Positions 18,969-30,480 of a DNA stretch of 64,000 bases are shown here, piece by piece; position 1 is the stretch's first letter, and each line of letters begins with the position of its first letter. The position numbers and the translations under genes are program-made. Source of the DNA: an uncultured Lachnospiraceae bacterium (GTDB taxonomy: Bacteria; Bacillota; Clostridia; Lachnospirales; Lachnospiraceae). The stretch is taken from assembly GCA_902775555.1 (NCBI GenBank), contig CACYMQ010000001.1:146201-210200 (forward strand), written 5' to 3'. The notes under the pieces are model-generated. The model was not told the origin of the DNA. It worked only from the letters and a program-made list of their open reading frames with translations, and ran no database searches.

Positions 18969-18997
18969 ATTATACCATGTGAACAAAAGTTTTACAA
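18969..18997 (-). promoter_or_regulatory. Sigma-A promoter of the LRR surface protein
   Basis: TTGTAA (18997-18992), 17-base spacer, TATAAT (18974-18969) on the minus strand. Start would be near 18962, immediately before the riboswitch aptamer. Confidence 0.8.
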
Positions 18998-19050
18998 GAT
19001 ATTATCCAAAATAACATATTTTTTTTCTCTCAGGTCTTCGACCCGAAAAA

Positions 19051-19076
19051 AATCCCGCACCTTACGATGCGGGATC
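19051..19076 (-). terminator. Terminator of the dnaK operon
   Basis: ATCCCGCA/TGCGGGAT with an eight-base loop, followed on the minus strand by seven T residues. It lies 21 bases after the dnaJ stop. Confidence 0.85.
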
Positions 19077-19096
19077 CTTTCCATCTCAAGACCAGA

Positions 19097-20251
19097 CTAT
19101 CGGCGCTTCTTCTTGTGAGAACCAAAGGAGAAGCCTCCTGAGGAGTCTGTTGTCGCCCGGGCATTCACATTTGTTGTCTGCTCATACTGATTCAGGATAC
19201 TCTTCTGTTCATCCGTCAGATTATCCGGAACCTGAACTACCAGTGTAACATAGTGATCACCACGGACATTCTTATTTCTGAGGGTGGGAACACCCTTGCC
19301 GCGAAGCTTGACCTTCGTATTTGTCTGTGTACCCGGCTGGATATCGTATTCCATCGGACCATCGATGGTCTGAAGGGTAACGCGTCCGCCAAGTGCAGCC
19401 TGTGTAAAACTGATGGGTTCGGTGGAATACAGATCATACTCCTGACGAGTGAATACCGGATGCTTATCAACCAGTACGGTTACCAGAAGATCTCCTCTGC
19501 CGCCGCCATTGATACCCGGTTCTCCCATCTCACGAAGACGGATACTCTGTCCGTTATCGATACCTGCAGGAACCTTTACCTGAATGGTCTTCTTACTCTT
19601 TACATAACCGGAGCCTGCGCAGTTGGAACATTTGAAACGAATGATCTTACCACTTCCCTGACAATCCGGACAGGTCTGAACCGTTCTCGCCATACCGAAC
19701 AGGGACTGCTGTGTGAATACAACCTGACCCTTACCACCACACTTATTGCAGACTTCGGCAGGATGTCCGGGCTGTGCACCGGTCGCATGACATACCGGGC
19801 ATTCATCCTTCAGCGGCATCTCGATATCTGTCTGGGTCCCGAAAGCAGCCTCCTCAAAGGACACACGTACCGTCGTACGGATATCCGCACCCTTCATGGG
19901 ACCGCTCTGCTGCCTTGCACGGGAACCTCCACCGAACATATCACCGAAGATATCACCGAAGATGTCACCCATGTCCGCGAAGTCAAATCCACCGAATCCT
20001 CCGTCACCACCGGCATTCGGATCGAAAGCAGCCCAGCCGAACTGATCATACTTTCTCTTCTTCTCCGGATCTGACAGGATCGCATAAGCCTCGGAAGCCT
20101 CTTTGAACTTTGCCTCGGCTTCCTTATCACCCGGATTTGCATCCGGATGATATTTCTTAGCCAAAACACGATATGCTTTTTTCAGATCATTCTCGCTGGC
20201 GTTCTTGGGAACACCAAGGACCTCATAACAATCTCTCTTTTCTTCTGTCAT
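19097..20251 (-). CDS. dnaJ: Chaperone DnaJ (Hsp40)
   Basis: A 384-residue co-chaperone that delivers substrates to DnaK and stimulates its ATPase. The J domain holds HPD in [11 protein letters not shown] (about 33-43). A Gly/Phe-rich linker ([20 protein letters not shown] in part) follows. Four zinc-binding repeats are visible: [32 protein letters not shown]. Two beta-barrel substrate domains complete a full-length type I protein. The start at ATG 20251 has GAGG upstream. Last gene of the hrcA-grpE-dnaK-dnaJ operon, 23 bases after dnaK. Confidence 0.97.
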   Translation of the reverse strand: MTEEKRDCYEVLGVPKNASENDLKKAYRVLAKKYHPDANPGDKEAEAKFKEASEAYAILSDPEKKRKYDQFGWAAFDPNAGGDGGFGGFDFADMGDIFGDIFGDMFGGGSRARQQSGPMKGADIRTTVRVSFEEAAFGTQTDIEMPLKDECPVCHATGAQPGHPAEVCNKCGGKGQVVFTQQSLFGMARTVQTCPDCQGSGKIIRFKCSNCAGSGYVKSKKTIQVKVPAGIDNGQSIRLREMGEPGINGGGRGDLLVTVLVDKHPVFTRQEYDLYSTEPISFTQAALGGRVTLQTIDGPMEYDIQPGTQTNTKVKLRGKGVPTLRNKNVRGDHYVTLVVQVPDNLTDEQKSILNQYEQTTNVNARATTDSSGGFSFGSHKKKRR

Positions 20252-20274
20252 TATCTTACCTCACAGATATCTCC

Positions 20275-22212
<1,938 letters not shown>

Positions 22213-22215
22213 TCA

Positions 22216-22878
22216 TCAGTTGGCAACCTTGACCATACTGTGTCTCAGGACCGTGTCCTTGTACATGTAACCCTTCTGCATCTCTTCCACGACGACGTTC
22301 TCGCCTGCGCCTTCCTCTTCCACATGGATCACTGCATTGTGGAAGTTCGGATCGAATTCCTTGCCTACCGGATCCATGGGTTCTACACCGATCTTCTTCA
22401 GTGTTTCCATTAACTGCTTATAGATCATCTCGACACCCTCTTCGAAGGGATTCTTCTCTTCTTCCTTAACGGTCTCAAGTGCCCGTTCGAGATTGTCTAT
22501 GATTGGCAGCAGCTTCTCCAGAACATCCGACGCTCCGTAATCGAACATCTTTGCATTCTCTTTATCATTTCGGGAACGCATGTTGTCGAAGTCCGCCAAC
22601 AGCCTGGTGTATTTCTCCTTGTTGTTCTCGGCCAAAGCCTTTGCATCCTCCAGCTCTGCCTGCATCTTCTTGGAACCTCTTCGATTCTTCTTCGGCAGAG
22701 GCTTCGGACGTTTTGCATCCGCATCCTCCGGCTTTACGTCTTCTTCACTTGCGATCGTAACGTCGGTTCCAGCTTCCACCTTGTCCGGATCAACCTTGAT
22801 GTCTTCTTCCTCCGGCAGAGCTTCCAGCTCTTTTTCCGCCTTGAGGTTGCGAAGCATCTCGTTCATTCCTTTCGCCAT
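22216..22878 (-). CDS. grpE: Nucleotide exchange factor GrpE
   Basis: A 220-residue dimeric exchange factor that removes ADP from DnaK. The first 70 residues are acidic and low in complexity, then a Lys/Arg-rich coil, and the conserved core from LLADFDNMRSRNDKE through VLEKLLPIIDNLERAL to DPVGKEFDPNFHNAVIH and the C-terminal YMYKDTVLRHSMVKVA. AGGG lies before ATG 22878; two further in-frame ATGs (residues 5 and 8) are possible. Only 6 bases separate it from hrcA. Confidence 0.96.
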   Translation of the reverse strand: MAKGMNEMLRNLKAEKELEALPEEEDIKVDPDKVEAGTDVTIASEEDVKPEDADAKRPKPLPKKNRRGSKKMQAELEDAKALAENNKEKYTRLLADFDNMRSRNDKENAKMFDYGASDVLEKLLPIIDNLERALETVKEEEKNPFEEGVEMIYKQLMETLKKIGVEPMDPVGKEFDPNFHNAVIHVEEEGAGENVVVEEMQKGYMYKDTVLRHSMVKVAN

Positions 22879-22884
22879 GCGTTG

Positions 22885-23940
22885 TCACCCTTTCTTTTCA
22901 TTTTTTCTGAATATTGTATCCAGCTCATCCGTCAGATTCTTAAGCGTGTGTACCACTTTCTTATAATCCATACGTTTTGGCCCGATGATCCCTATGGTTC
23001 CCTTGGCGCCTTCCGGCAGTTCGTACGTGGAGGTTACGATCGAGTAATCCTTCATATTCTGAACGGGAGCCTCTTCTCCGATATAGATCTGGATCCCGTC
23101 CCCACTTCTGTCATCCGACTTCATGGTCTCATCGATCAATGACTCCAGCCCGCTCTTGTCCTCCAGTGTTTCCAGAAGTGCAGAGGCCTTGTTCATATCT
23201 CCGAGTTCATTGTACTTCAGGATATTCGAGGTTCCGCTGGTATAGATCTGCATCTCCTCCGCCTGGTGTACCGCATCCACGATCCCTTCAAAGATGTTCT
23301 CAAGAATATCCTCATATTCACCGGCCTGTCTTCGCATGGCCTGCATGAGTTCGATATTGATCTCATTGACGGATGCTCCGGTAAGAAATGTGTTCAGCAG
23401 CAGATTCAGTTTCAGGACCTCTTCGTTGTTCAGAGGTCTTTCCACATGGATCAGCCGGTTCTTTGCCACATTATCACCTACCACGATGACTGCCACCAGA
23501 TCCTCTTCATCCACCTGCGAGAGCTGGATGAATTTCACCTGCCGGTTGCGAAGCTGCGGGGATGTGACCATCGTAGCATACTGGGTGTTGTATGCCAGTA
23601 CCTTTGCCACCTGTTTCAGCAGAGATTCCAGCTTGTCCACCCTCTCCAGCAAGGCTCCCTGAGAAGCCTCACTTTCGTTCTTCTCCGCCATCATCGCATC
23701 TACATAGAAGCGATAACCTTTATCCGTGGGGATCCGGCCTGCCGAGGTGTGAGGTTGTATGATATAGCCCATCTCCTCCAGATCCGACATCTCATTGCGT
23801 ATCGTCGCCGAGCTTAAGTTCAGATCCGTATACTTTGAGATCGTCCGGCTTCCTACCGGTTCACCGGTCTCCAGATAATTGCTGATGATCGCCTTGAGGA
23901 TTTTTTCTTTTCTTTCATCGAGCACAGTTGCCTGCTCCAT
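22885..23940 (-). CDS. hrcA: Heat-inducible transcription repressor HrcA
   Basis: A 351-residue repressor that binds CIRCE and is kept active by GroEL. The N-terminal winged helix has ILKAIISNYLETGEPVGSRT and SSATIRNEMSDLEEMGYI (helix-turn-helix, read in part), followed by QPHTSAGRIPTDKGYRFYVD. The C-terminal domain ends with GTIGIIGPKRMDYKKVV, the family end. First gene of the operon; a CIRCE lies 34 bases upstream of its ATG, so it controls itself, dnaK and the groE operon at 56.3 kb. Confidence 0.97.
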   Translation of the reverse strand: MEQATVLDERKEKILKAIISNYLETGEPVGSRTISKYTDLNLSSATIRNEMSDLEEMGYIIQPHTSAGRIPTDKGYRFYVDAMMAEKNESEASQGALLERVDKLESLLKQVAKVLAYNTQYATMVTSPQLRNRQVKFIQLSQVDEEDLVAVIVVGDNVAKNRLIHVERPLNNEEVLKLNLLLNTFLTGASVNEINIELMQAMRRQAGEYEDILENIFEGIVDAVHQAEEMQIYTSGTSNILKYNELGDMNKASALLETLEDKSGLESLIDETMKSDDRSGDGIQIYIGEEAPVQNMKDYSIVTSTYELPEGAKGTIGIIGPKRMDYKKVVHTLKNLTDELDTIFRKNEKKG

Positions 23941-23973
23941 CCCATCACCATCCTCATATGTAGTTGTTTTTCG

Positions 23974-24000
23974 TTAGCACTCATTTATCCCGAGTGCTAA
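23974..24000. promoter_or_regulatory. CIRCE operator of the hrcA-dnaK operon
   Basis: Perfect TTAGCACTC-N9-GAGTGCTAA. It sits just downstream of the -10 box at 24012-24017, where bound HrcA would block RNA polymerase. Confidence 0.97.
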
Positions 24001-24011
24001 TCACTAAGAAT

Positions 24012-24040
24012 AATCTAACACCTGCCCACCTTATTGTCAA
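24012..24040 (-). promoter_or_regulatory. Sigma-A promoter of the hrcA-dnaK operon
   Basis: TTGACA (24040-24035), 17-base spacer, TAGATT (24017-24012) on the minus strand, immediately upstream of CIRCE. Confidence 0.8.
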
Positions 24041-24075
24041 GGAAAAAAGGTGGTTTTTTCAGAGTTTTTTCCCGT

Positions 24076-25275
24076 CTAATGTTCCAGGATAAAATCCGAG
24101 AGGATCACATTACTTACATCGATCCCGGCATCCGTCAGCGCCACCCGGTCCTCTTCAAGCTTAAGGAATCCGTCGTCCACATATTTATTGATCACAGAAC
24201 CGTATATGTCGAACATATCCTTATTGAAACGTTCTTTAAAGTCGGTACGGCTCACGCCTTTGATCATCCGCAGTCCGAGGAACATGTACTCCTCCATCCT
24301 GCGGTCCACATACATGGCGGTGTTCTCCCTCCTCAGCTTCTCCGTCGCCGCATCGTACAGCTGAAGCATATCCACATCGGGCGTCATGAGACCGGCTACT
24401 TCCGTCATCAGCTCCAGATAATCATCCAGATTCCGCAGATTGGAGAAACGCTCTCCCTTGAAGAGGGAAGATGCTCCAAGTCCGAAACCGATATACTCTC
24501 CTCCGGTCCAGTAGACCAGATTATGCCGGCATTCATACCCGGGCTGGCAGTAATTGGAGAACTCATATCTCTCATAACCATTGGTCCGAAGGATCTTCTT
24601 GGTCATGGCGTACATCCTGCGATCCGTCTCCTCTTCCGGAAGCATTCCCAGAAGATACTCATCCTCCGCCAGCTTCGTCCCTTCTTCCACCTGCAGGGAA
24701 TATGCGGAAATGTGCTCCGGACGGTACTCCATCACCCGTGTCAGGGTATCCACATAGGAATGCATATCCTGCCCCGGGATCCCGGACATAACATCCACAT
24801 TGATATTCTCAAAGCCTGCTCTCCGTGCGGAGGTAAAGCCCGCCACGAACTGATCGAAATTATGGATCCTTCCCAGCATTTTCAGAAGCTCATCATCTGC
24901 GCTCTGAAGGCCGATGGAAAGACGGTTGATCCCATAAGAACGATATGCCAGAAGATCCGTATATTTCAGGGTTCCGGGATTTGCCTCGATGGTGATCTCC
25001 GCAAAACGATCCAGCCGAAAGACACTTCTGACCTGGGTCAGCAGCGCTTCGATCAGGGACTCATCCATGGTGGACGGCGTCCCTCCGCCTATAAAGATGC
25101 TCTTTACCACATACCGGTCTGCATACGGCTGGTACAACCGAAGTTCCGTACGCAGTGCATCCATGTACTGAAGGCGCTTGGCATACAGAATGTCATCAAA
25201 GGACAGGAAGTCACAGTAGAGACATTTCTGTACACAGAAAGGGATATGGATATATAAACTCAAATTTCTTTTCAT
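24076..25275 (-). CDS. hemW: Radical SAM heme chaperone HemW
   Basis: A 399-residue radical SAM protein that inserts heme into apoproteins (formerly HemN-like). It starts with LYIHIPFCVQKCLYCDF, the CxxxCxxC [4Fe-4S] motif plus a fourth cysteine typical of HemW. SIFIGGGTPSTM, ITIEANPGTL and RLSIGLQSADDELLKMLGR follow. The C-terminal HemN domain ends near FLKLEEDRVALTDAGIDVSN. The start at 25275 lies 294 bases after the lepA stop. Adjacent to lepA and hrcA, the standard Firmicutes order. Confidence 0.95.
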   Translation of the reverse strand: MKRNLSLYIHIPFCVQKCLYCDFLSFDDILYAKRLQYMDALRTELRLYQPYADRYVVKSIFIGGGTPSTMDESLIEALLTQVRSVFRLDRFAEITIEANPGTLKYTDLLAYRSYGINRLSIGLQSADDELLKMLGRIHNFDQFVAGFTSARRAGFENINVDVMSGIPGQDMHSYVDTLTRVMEYRPEHISAYSLQVEEGTKLAEDEYLLGMLPEEETDRRMYAMTKKILRTNGYERYEFSNYCQPGYECRHNLVYWTGGEYIGFGLGASSLFKGERFSNLRNLDDYLELMTEVAGLMTPDVDMLQLYDAATEKLRRENTAMYVDRRMEEYMFLGLRMIKGVSRTDFKERFNKDMFDIYGSVINKYVDDGFLKLEEDRVALTDAGIDVSNVILSDFILEH

Positions 25276-25293
25276 GATAAATTACCTTGTATT

Positions 25294-25491
25294 TACGATT
25301 TCCCCCACTCACCCGACCGCAGCCCATCCACGCTTCGCGGCTTCCGGCTGAGGTGGCGTTCGTGGTGACGGCTTCGTATCTTTCCTCTTACGATTCCCCC
25401 CACTCCGTCCGACCGCAGCCCATCCACGCTTCGCGTGTATGTCGCCGCTTCGCGGCTTCCGGCTGCGGCGGCGTTCGTGGTGACGGCTTCG
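25294..25491. repeat. Two diverged direct repeats in the lepA-hemW gap
   Basis: Copy 1 (25294-25376) and copy 2 (25389-25491) share CCGACCGCAGCCCATCCACG, CTTCGCGGCTTCCGGCTG and GGCGTTCGTGGTGACGGCTT. Copy 2 has an extra 19-20 bases (CGTGTATGTCGCCGCTTCG). The block is rich in TTCG motifs and short palindromes and has no convincing reading frame. Confidence 0.75.
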
Positions 25492-25497
25492 CCGTCC

Positions 25498-25553
25498 GGA
25501 AGAACACCACATCACTTTTTCATGCAAGCATGAAAGTGATATGGTATTCTTCC
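25498..25553 (-). repeat. Long intercistronic hairpin between lepA and hemW
   Basis: Arms of about 26 bases (GGAAGAACACCACATCACTT onward, and its complement up to 25553) around a CAAG loop. In the minus-strand RNA both mismatches become G-U pairs and only a 2-base bulge remains. It begins 16 bases after the lepA stop. There is no T tract, so it may be an mRNA-stabilising or attenuating hairpin, or the end of the adjoining repeat. Confidence 0.7.
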
Positions 25554-25569
25554 TCACGGGAATCGTAAC

Positions 25570-27384
25570 CTATTCTTCGTCCAGTTTCAGCACGGACATG
25601 AATGCTTTTTGGGGGATCTCCACGTTTCCGATCTGGCGCATACGTTTCTTGCCTTCCTTCTGTTTCTCAAGCAGTTTTCTCTTTCTTGTGATATCTCCTC
25701 CGTAACACTTGGCCAGCACATCCTTCCGTACGGCCTTTACGGTCTCCCGGGCGATCACCTTGCCGCCCACCGCCGCCTGGATGGGGATCTCGAAGAGATG
25801 TCTCGGGATCTCTCCCTTCAGCTTCTCACACATTTTTCTGCCACGCTCATATGCCGAATCCTTGAATACGATGAAGGACAGGGCATCTACGGTCTCGTGA
25901 TTGATCAGGATATCCAGCTTCACCAGATCCGAACGCTGGTATCCCTTCAGCTCATAATCAAAGGAGGCATATCCGCGGGACCTGGATTTCAGGGCATCAA
26001 AGAAATCATAGATGATCTCATTGAGCGGAAGCTCATATTTCAGGAGCACACGGGTCTCCTCCAGGTATTCCATACTGATATAATTACCCCTCCGCTCCTG
26101 ACACAGCTTCATGATGGCACCGGTGAACTCCGTGGTCACCATGATCTCCGCGGAGACAATGGGCTCCTCCATATAATCGATCTCTGACGGATCCGGCAGA
26201 TTCGAGGGGTTGGTCAGCTCGATCATTTCCCCATTCGTCTTATGAACACGGTATACAACACCGGGCGCCGTCGTTACCAGATCCAGATTGTACTCTCTTT
26301 CCAGGCGCTCCTGGATCACCTCCAGATGAAGCAGTCCCAGGAATCCGCAGCGGAAACCGAACCCGAGGGCAATGGATGTCTCAGGCTCATACTGAAGGGA
26401 CGCATCATTCAGCTGAAGCTTCTCCAGGGCATCACGAAGCTCCGGATACTTGGCTCCGTCAGCGGGATACATGCCGCAGAATACCATGGAACGCGCCTCC
26501 TTGTATCCGGGAAGTGCCTCTTTACACGGGCGGTCCGCATCCGTAACCGTATCACCCACCGCCGTTTCCTTGACATTCTTCAGGCTGGCGGTGATATACC
26601 CCACCATACCCGCTGAGATCTCATCCTGCGGAATGAACTGGCCCGCTCCGAAGATGCCGACCTCAACCACGTCTGCCTCCGCACCGGTCTCCATCATCCG
26701 GATCCTTTTCCCTTTTCCGATCACACCGTCAAATACGCGGCAGAAAATGATCACGCCCTTATAGGAATCATAGAGGCTGTCAAAGATCAGCGCCTTGAAG
26801 GGGCCATCCACGTCTCCCCTGGGGGCGGGGATCTTCTGAACCACAGCCTCCAGTACTTCATCGATCCCGATCCCCTGCTTGGCTGAGATCAGCGGCGCAT
26901 CCTGTGCTTCGATCCCGATCACGTCCTCGATCTCATTCTTCACACGATCCGGATCCGCCGACGGCAGGTCGATCTTATTGATCACCGGGAAAACTTCCAG
27001 ATCATGGTCCACCGCCAGATAGACATTTGCCAGCGTCTGCGCTTCGATCCCCTGGGCCGCATCCACCACGAGTACTGCGCCCTCACAGGCAGCAAGCGAC
27101 CTGGACACCTCGTAATTGAAATCCACATGGCCCGGAGTATCAATGAGATTGAAGATATATTCCTCTCCGTCCTTCGCCTTATATATGATACGAACGGCCT
27201 GAGATTTGATCGTGATCCCCCGTTCCCTCTCTATATCCATATTGTCCAGCACCTGCTCCTGCATCTCCCGCTGGGTAAGAGTGCCCGTCTTTTCGATGAT
27301 CCGGTCCGCCAATGTGGATTTACCGTGATCGATATGGGCTATGATACAAAAGTTTCTGATCTTACTCTGGTCTAAATGATTCAT
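25570..27384 (-). CDS. lepA: Elongation factor 4 (LepA), ribosome back-translocating GTPase
   Basis: A 604-residue translational GTPase that acts on stalled or mis-translocated ribosomes. G domain: [17 protein letters not shown] (G1), RGITIK (G2), DTPGHVDF (G3), NKIDLP (G4), SAKQGIG (G5). Domains II, III, V and the LepA-specific C-terminal domain ([37 protein letters not shown] in part; [19 protein letters not shown]) are complete. ATG 27384 ([12 protein letters not shown]) gives the family length but has AAGGA only 17 bases away. A 38-residue longer frame starts at ATG 27498, overlapping the kinase stop as ATGA. Family length favours 27384. Confidence 0.96.
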   Translation of the reverse strand: MNHLDQSKIRNFCIIAHIDHGKSTLADRIIEKTGTLTQREMQEQVLDNMDIERERGITIKSQAVRIIYKAKDGEEYIFNLIDTPGHVDFNYEVSRSLAACEGAVLVVDAAQGIEAQTLANVYLAVDHDLEVFPVINKIDLPSADPDRVKNEIEDVIGIEAQDAPLISAKQGIGIDEVLEAVVQKIPAPRGDVDGPFKALIFDSLYDSYKGVIIFCRVFDGVIGKGKRIRMMETGAEADVVEVGIFGAGQFIPQDEISAGMVGYITASLKNVKETAVGDTVTDADRPCKEALPGYKEARSMVFCGMYPADGAKYPELRDALEKLQLNDASLQYEPETSIALGFGFRCGFLGLLHLEVIQERLEREYNLDLVTTAPGVVYRVHKTNGEMIELTNPSNLPDPSEIDYMEEPIVSAEIMVTTEFTGAIMKLCQERRGNYISMEYLEETRVLLKYELPLNEIIYDFFDALKSRSRGYASFDYELKGYQRSDLVKLDILINHETVDALSFIVFKDSAYERGRKMCEKLKGEIPRHLFEIPIQAAVGGKVIARETVKAVRKDVLAKCYGGDITRKRKLLEKQKEGKKRMRQIGNVEIPQKAFMSVLKLDEE

Positions 27385-27494
27385 GGTCGTTCTGTTCAAT
27401 CCTTTCGGAAATACTCTTTTTCGTATGGCACCTTCTGTCCGTTCTTCACCCTGTCCGTTCTGTGCCTGCTTTATCCCTTCTCTTTCCTTCCCGG

Positions 27495-28556
27495 TCATTG
27501 TCCGTGTTCACGGATGGGAAGTTCCAGGAGAAATGTGGTACCCTGGCATCTCCTGCTCTTCACAGATACGGAGATCCCGAGAAGGTCCGTGATCTGCTTC
27601 ACCAGTGCAAGCCCGAGCCCGTTTCCTTCCCGGCTGTGGGACTTGTCCCCCTGATAGAATTTATCATACATATGGTTCATCTGCTCCTGGGACATGCCGA
27701 TGCCGGTATCCCTGATATTCACGCAGATCACGCCCGTATCCGACGGATTCTCCTCCATCCGGATCTGCAGCTGTCCTCCGGGATTTGAGAACTTAATGGC
27801 ATTGGAGATCAGATTCGTCCAGATATGATAGATCAGATCCTCATCGCCGTAATATACCACCGGATCCATCTCCAGATCCAGTTCCAGATCCTTTTCCACC
27901 CACCTGTCCTCCATGGACAGCACCACCCGTCGGATCTGCTCATCCAGACGGAAGGCATCCTCTTTTGAAATGATCGTTCCGTTATCCAGCCTGGAAAGCA
28001 TCAGGATATTTCCCGTCAGATTCGTAAGTCTCCGGCAGTTGTAGAGGATACTTTCGATATGCTGCAGGCGTTCCTCCGGAGAAAGATTCTCATCCTGCAG
28101 CAGCGTGGCATAGCCGTCTATGGCAGCAGTGGGTGTCTTCATCTCATGGGACACATTTGCCACAAAGTCATTTCTCAGGGTTTCTATCCCGTCCAGATCC
28201 TTTACCATCCGGTTAAAGGAATCGTAGAGTTCTTCGATCTCGGCGATATGAAGATGTTCGTCCGGCGTCACACTAACGTCGAAATTCCCTTTTGCCACTT
28301 CCTCCGTCGCCGTATTCAGCTTCTCCACCGCCTGAAAGACACGGCGCATCTTATGATACAGGATCAGATTCGCGAGAATGGTTGCCACCGTGATCCACAG
28401 AAAGAACATGACGATGGCCAGACGATGGGAGTTCGCCAGCTGTTCCCTCCCCTGCAGGTAAACGGCGATGATCGCCGACAGGATAACGATCAGAACGGTG
28501 GTAACACTGAGATGCAGGAGAAAGAAAATATTCAGTTTACGTTTCTTACGCTGCAT
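27495..28556 (-). CDS. Membrane sensor histidine kinase
   Basis: A 353-residue two-component sensor. Two transmembrane helices (about 11-32 and 46-68) are separated by only about 13 residues, so there is almost no extracellular sensor domain; the signal is probably membrane- or protein-borne. A HAMP domain (about 68-122) leads to HisKA with phospho-acceptor H137 in [14 protein letters not shown]. The ATPase has [11 protein letters not shown] (N box), DTGIGMS (G1) and [10 protein letters not shown] (G2). It follows its response regulator by 11 bases and its TGA overlaps an in-frame ATG of the lepA frame. Confidence 0.93.
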   Translation of the reverse strand: MQRKKRKLNIFFLLHLSVTTVLIVILSAIIAVYLQGREQLANSHRLAIVMFFLWITVATILANLILYHKMRRVFQAVEKLNTATEEVAKGNFDVSVTPDEHLHIAEIEELYDSFNRMVKDLDGIETLRNDFVANVSHEMKTPTAAIDGYATLLQDENLSPEERLQHIESILYNCRRLTNLTGNILMLSRLDNGTIISKEDAFRLDEQIRRVVLSMEDRWVEKDLELDLEMDPVVYYGDEDLIYHIWTNLISNAIKFSNPGGQLQIRMEENPSDTGVICVNIRDTGIGMSQEQMNHMYDKFYQGDKSHSREGNGLGLALVKQITDLLGISVSVKSRRCQGTTFLLELPIREHGQ

Positions 28557-28567
28557 ACCGTATCATC

Positions 28568-29245
28568 CTAATTCCCATGATGAACCACCTTGTAGCCCAG
28601 CCCCCTTATGGTTACGATCTCATAATCCGGAACATCCCGAAGGCGTTCCCGAAGGCGATTGATATGTACATCCACCGTCCGGACATCGCTGGGGGAATCC
28701 GCTCCCCAGATCTCATCCATCAGCTGCTGTCTGGTAAATGTCTTCCCTGCGGAATTCAGAAGTTTATACAACAGCATAAATTCCTTTTGGGGAAGGATCT
28801 CTGCGTCCTCTCCTACCGTCAGGGTCATGGAGTCCAGATCCAGTGAAAGCGTACCAAAGGTCTGTCTTCTTTCATTCTGCATCTCGGCTCTTCGGATCAG
28901 TGCCGCCACCCGAAGTACCAGTTCATTCATATTCACGGGCTTCACCATGTAATCATCCGTGCCAAGAGAGAAGCCCTTTCTCATATCGTCAAAGCCTTCC
29001 TTTGCGGTGATCAGAAGGATCGGTGTCTTCTGCCCCGCTTCCCGAAGCGCGCGGATCAGCTGGAACCCGTCCATATTCGGCATCATGATGTCGGAAATGA
29101 TGAGATCCACGTACTCTTTATTCAGATAGCGAAGTGCCATAAGCCCGTCTTCTGCAGGTATCACCTCATAGCCTTCCTTCTTCAGCACCGTCTGGAAAAG
29201 CTTCAGGAGGTCCGAATCATCCTCTGCGATCAATATCTTTTTCAT
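28568..29245 (-). CDS. OmpR-family response regulator
   Basis: A 225-residue DNA-binding regulator. The receiver has the acidic pair D9/D10, phospho-acceptor D52 (ISDIMMPNMDGF), T (LLITAKE) and K (MVKPVN). The C-terminal winged helix contains LPQKEFMLLYKLLNSAGKTF in part, VDVHINRLRERL and IRGLGYKV. GAGG precedes ATG 29245, and the dtd stop is three bases upstream, so dtd, regulator, kinase and perhaps lepA are co-transcribed. Target genes are not visible. Confidence 0.94.
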   Translation of the reverse strand: MKKILIAEDDSDLLKLFQTVLKKEGYEVIPAEDGLMALRYLNKEYVDLIISDIMMPNMDGFQLIRALREAGQKTPILLITAKEGFDDMRKGFSLGTDDYMVKPVNMNELVLRVAALIRRAEMQNERRQTFGTLSLDLDSMTLTVGEDAEILPQKEFMLLYKLLNSAGKTFTRQQLMDEIWGADSPSDVRTVDVHINRLRERLRDVPDYEIVTIRGLGYKVVHHGN

Positions 29246-29248
29246 ACT

Positions 29249-29716
29249 TCAATCCTCATGTAATTTGGGACAGATCTCTCTGGAATCCAGCCAGATCGTG
29301 AACGGGCCGTCATTTAGAAGTTCGCATTTCATCTCCGCTCCGAATACGCCCTTCCCGGTCCGATAGCCCTCTTTCCTGCAACGTTCAATAATATACTCAT
29401 ACATCTCATTTGCGAAATCCGGTTTTCCCGCCTGTATAAATGACGGCCGGTTCCCGTGCCTTGCATCCGCATAAAGAGTAAACTGGGAGATCAGCATCAG
29501 TTCACCGTCCACATCCTTCAGCGCGAGATTCGATTTCCCTTCTGCATCATCAAATATCCGGAGTCCCAGAAGCTTTCCGATCATCTTGTCGGCAACCGCT
29601 CTGTTATCACCATCCTCAACTCCGATCAGAACGAAGAATCCTTTACCGATGCGGCCGGTCTCTTCTCCGTTTACCTTTACAGATGCATGACTTACTCTCT
29701 GTACCAAAAAACGCAT
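29249..29716 (-). CDS. dtd: D-aminoacyl-tRNA deacylase (DTD)
   Basis: A 155-residue homodimeric enzyme that cleaves D-amino acids and glycine mis-attached to tRNA. Visible: MRFLVQRVSHASVKVNGE at the start, LMLISQFTLYADARHGNRPSF in part (SQFT motif) and the cross-subunit Gly-cis-Pro motif seen here as NDGPFTIWLDS. ATG 29716 has AAAGGA upstream; a longer frame to 29758 has no support. First of a tight group with the two-component genes. Confidence 0.95.
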   Translation of the reverse strand: MRFLVQRVSHASVKVNGEETGRIGKGFFVLIGVEDGDNRAVADKMIGKLLGLRIFDDAEGKSNLALKDVDGELMLISQFTLYADARHGNRPSFIQAGKPDFANEMYEYIIERCRKEGYRTGKGVFGAEMKCELLNDGPFTIWLDSREICPKLHED

Positions 29717-29845
29717 GGAACACATCCTTTCCGGCGCCCCTTCCGCCGGAGCGCACACTCCCTATCAGTTTACCGAATCCTCCGTATTTTCGCAAGAAAA
29801 ATATCCGCTTTCCCATTCCTTCCATCCGGTGAAACAGGCGGAAAA

Positions 29846-29882
29846 GAAAAATGAGTGCAGGTGTTTCCCGCACTCATTTTCT
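29846..29882 (-). terminator. Terminator after the LURP-one-like gene
   Basis: GAAAAATGAGTGC pairs with GCACTCATTTTC across an 11-base loop; the minus-strand product ends in TTTTTCTTTTCC. It lies 14 bases beyond the stop at 29896. Confidence 0.8.
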
Positions 29883-29895
29883 TCAGATGCCAAAA

Positions 29896-30396
29896 TCAAT
29901 ATTTGTACTTGTTCAATGCATATACCGCCAATGCAAAGGACAGTCCTACGAGTACCTCGGAGTCGCTGTCAAACTGCATGATGTAGGTATCCGCCAGATT
30001 CAGTGCCTGACCGGGGATCAGGTACTTCTCGCATTTTACACGCATGACCGGAAGAGCACCGCGATAGACCATATAATTCCATGCGACACCGTCACCCACG
30101 ATCTCCCAGCCTTCATCGAAATCCACAATGTATCTCTGCTGGCGTGACATGGGATCTCTTTCGATGGTTCCGAACTTGTCCCTTGCACAGAACTCAAACC
30201 GTTTGGAACCCAGTCGATCGTACTTCTCCTGCACATATGCACACTCCGTGATGGTATCTGCCAGAAAGATCTTGATACGATGACCTGTTGCGATAAAATC
30301 GTCCTTGGTATAGTATACCTGTTTCCCGCGCTCATTAAAGACCTTAACGGAATCATACTCCTCCAGATCCTGCGCTTTGATAAATAGCTGTGCCAT
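29896..30396 (-). CDS. LURP-one-related (LOR/YxjI-like) protein
   Basis: A 166-residue protein with no signal peptide. The beta-strand pattern with VKVFNERGKQVYYTKDDF, then IFLADTITECAYVQEK, then a Tyr/Trp-rich second half, resembles the LURP-one-related fold shared with Tubby and scramblases (YxjI in Bacillus). Its molecular role is not established. It is monocistronic: a good promoter lies upstream (30445-30473) and a terminator downstream. Confidence 0.6.
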   Translation of the reverse strand: MAQLFIKAQDLEEYDSVKVFNERGKQVYYTKDDFIATGHRIKIFLADTITECAYVQEKYDRLGSKRFEFCARDKFGTIERDPMSRQQRYIVDFDEGWEIVGDGVAWNYMVYRGALPVMRVKCEKYLIPGQALNLADTYIMQFDSDSEVLVGLSFALAVYALNKYKY

Positions 30397-30444
30397 ATTC
30401 GTCTCCCCAATATATGAAATCGGTTTCCTCTTCCCCTGCTCCCT

Positions 30445-30473
30445 ATTGTACCAATTCTCTTTTCAGTTTTCAA
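30445..30473 (-). promoter_or_regulatory. Sigma-A promoter of the LURP-one-like gene
   Basis: TTGAAA (30473-30468), 17-base spacer, TACAAT (30450-30445) on the minus strand, about 50 bases before ATG 30396. Confidence 0.75.
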
Positions 30474-30480
30474 TCAGTTT

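Noticed and set aside
25309-25568. Short frames (82 and 93 codons) across the lepA-hemW repeat region
   Set aside because: The products only mirror the direct repeats and have no ribosome site.
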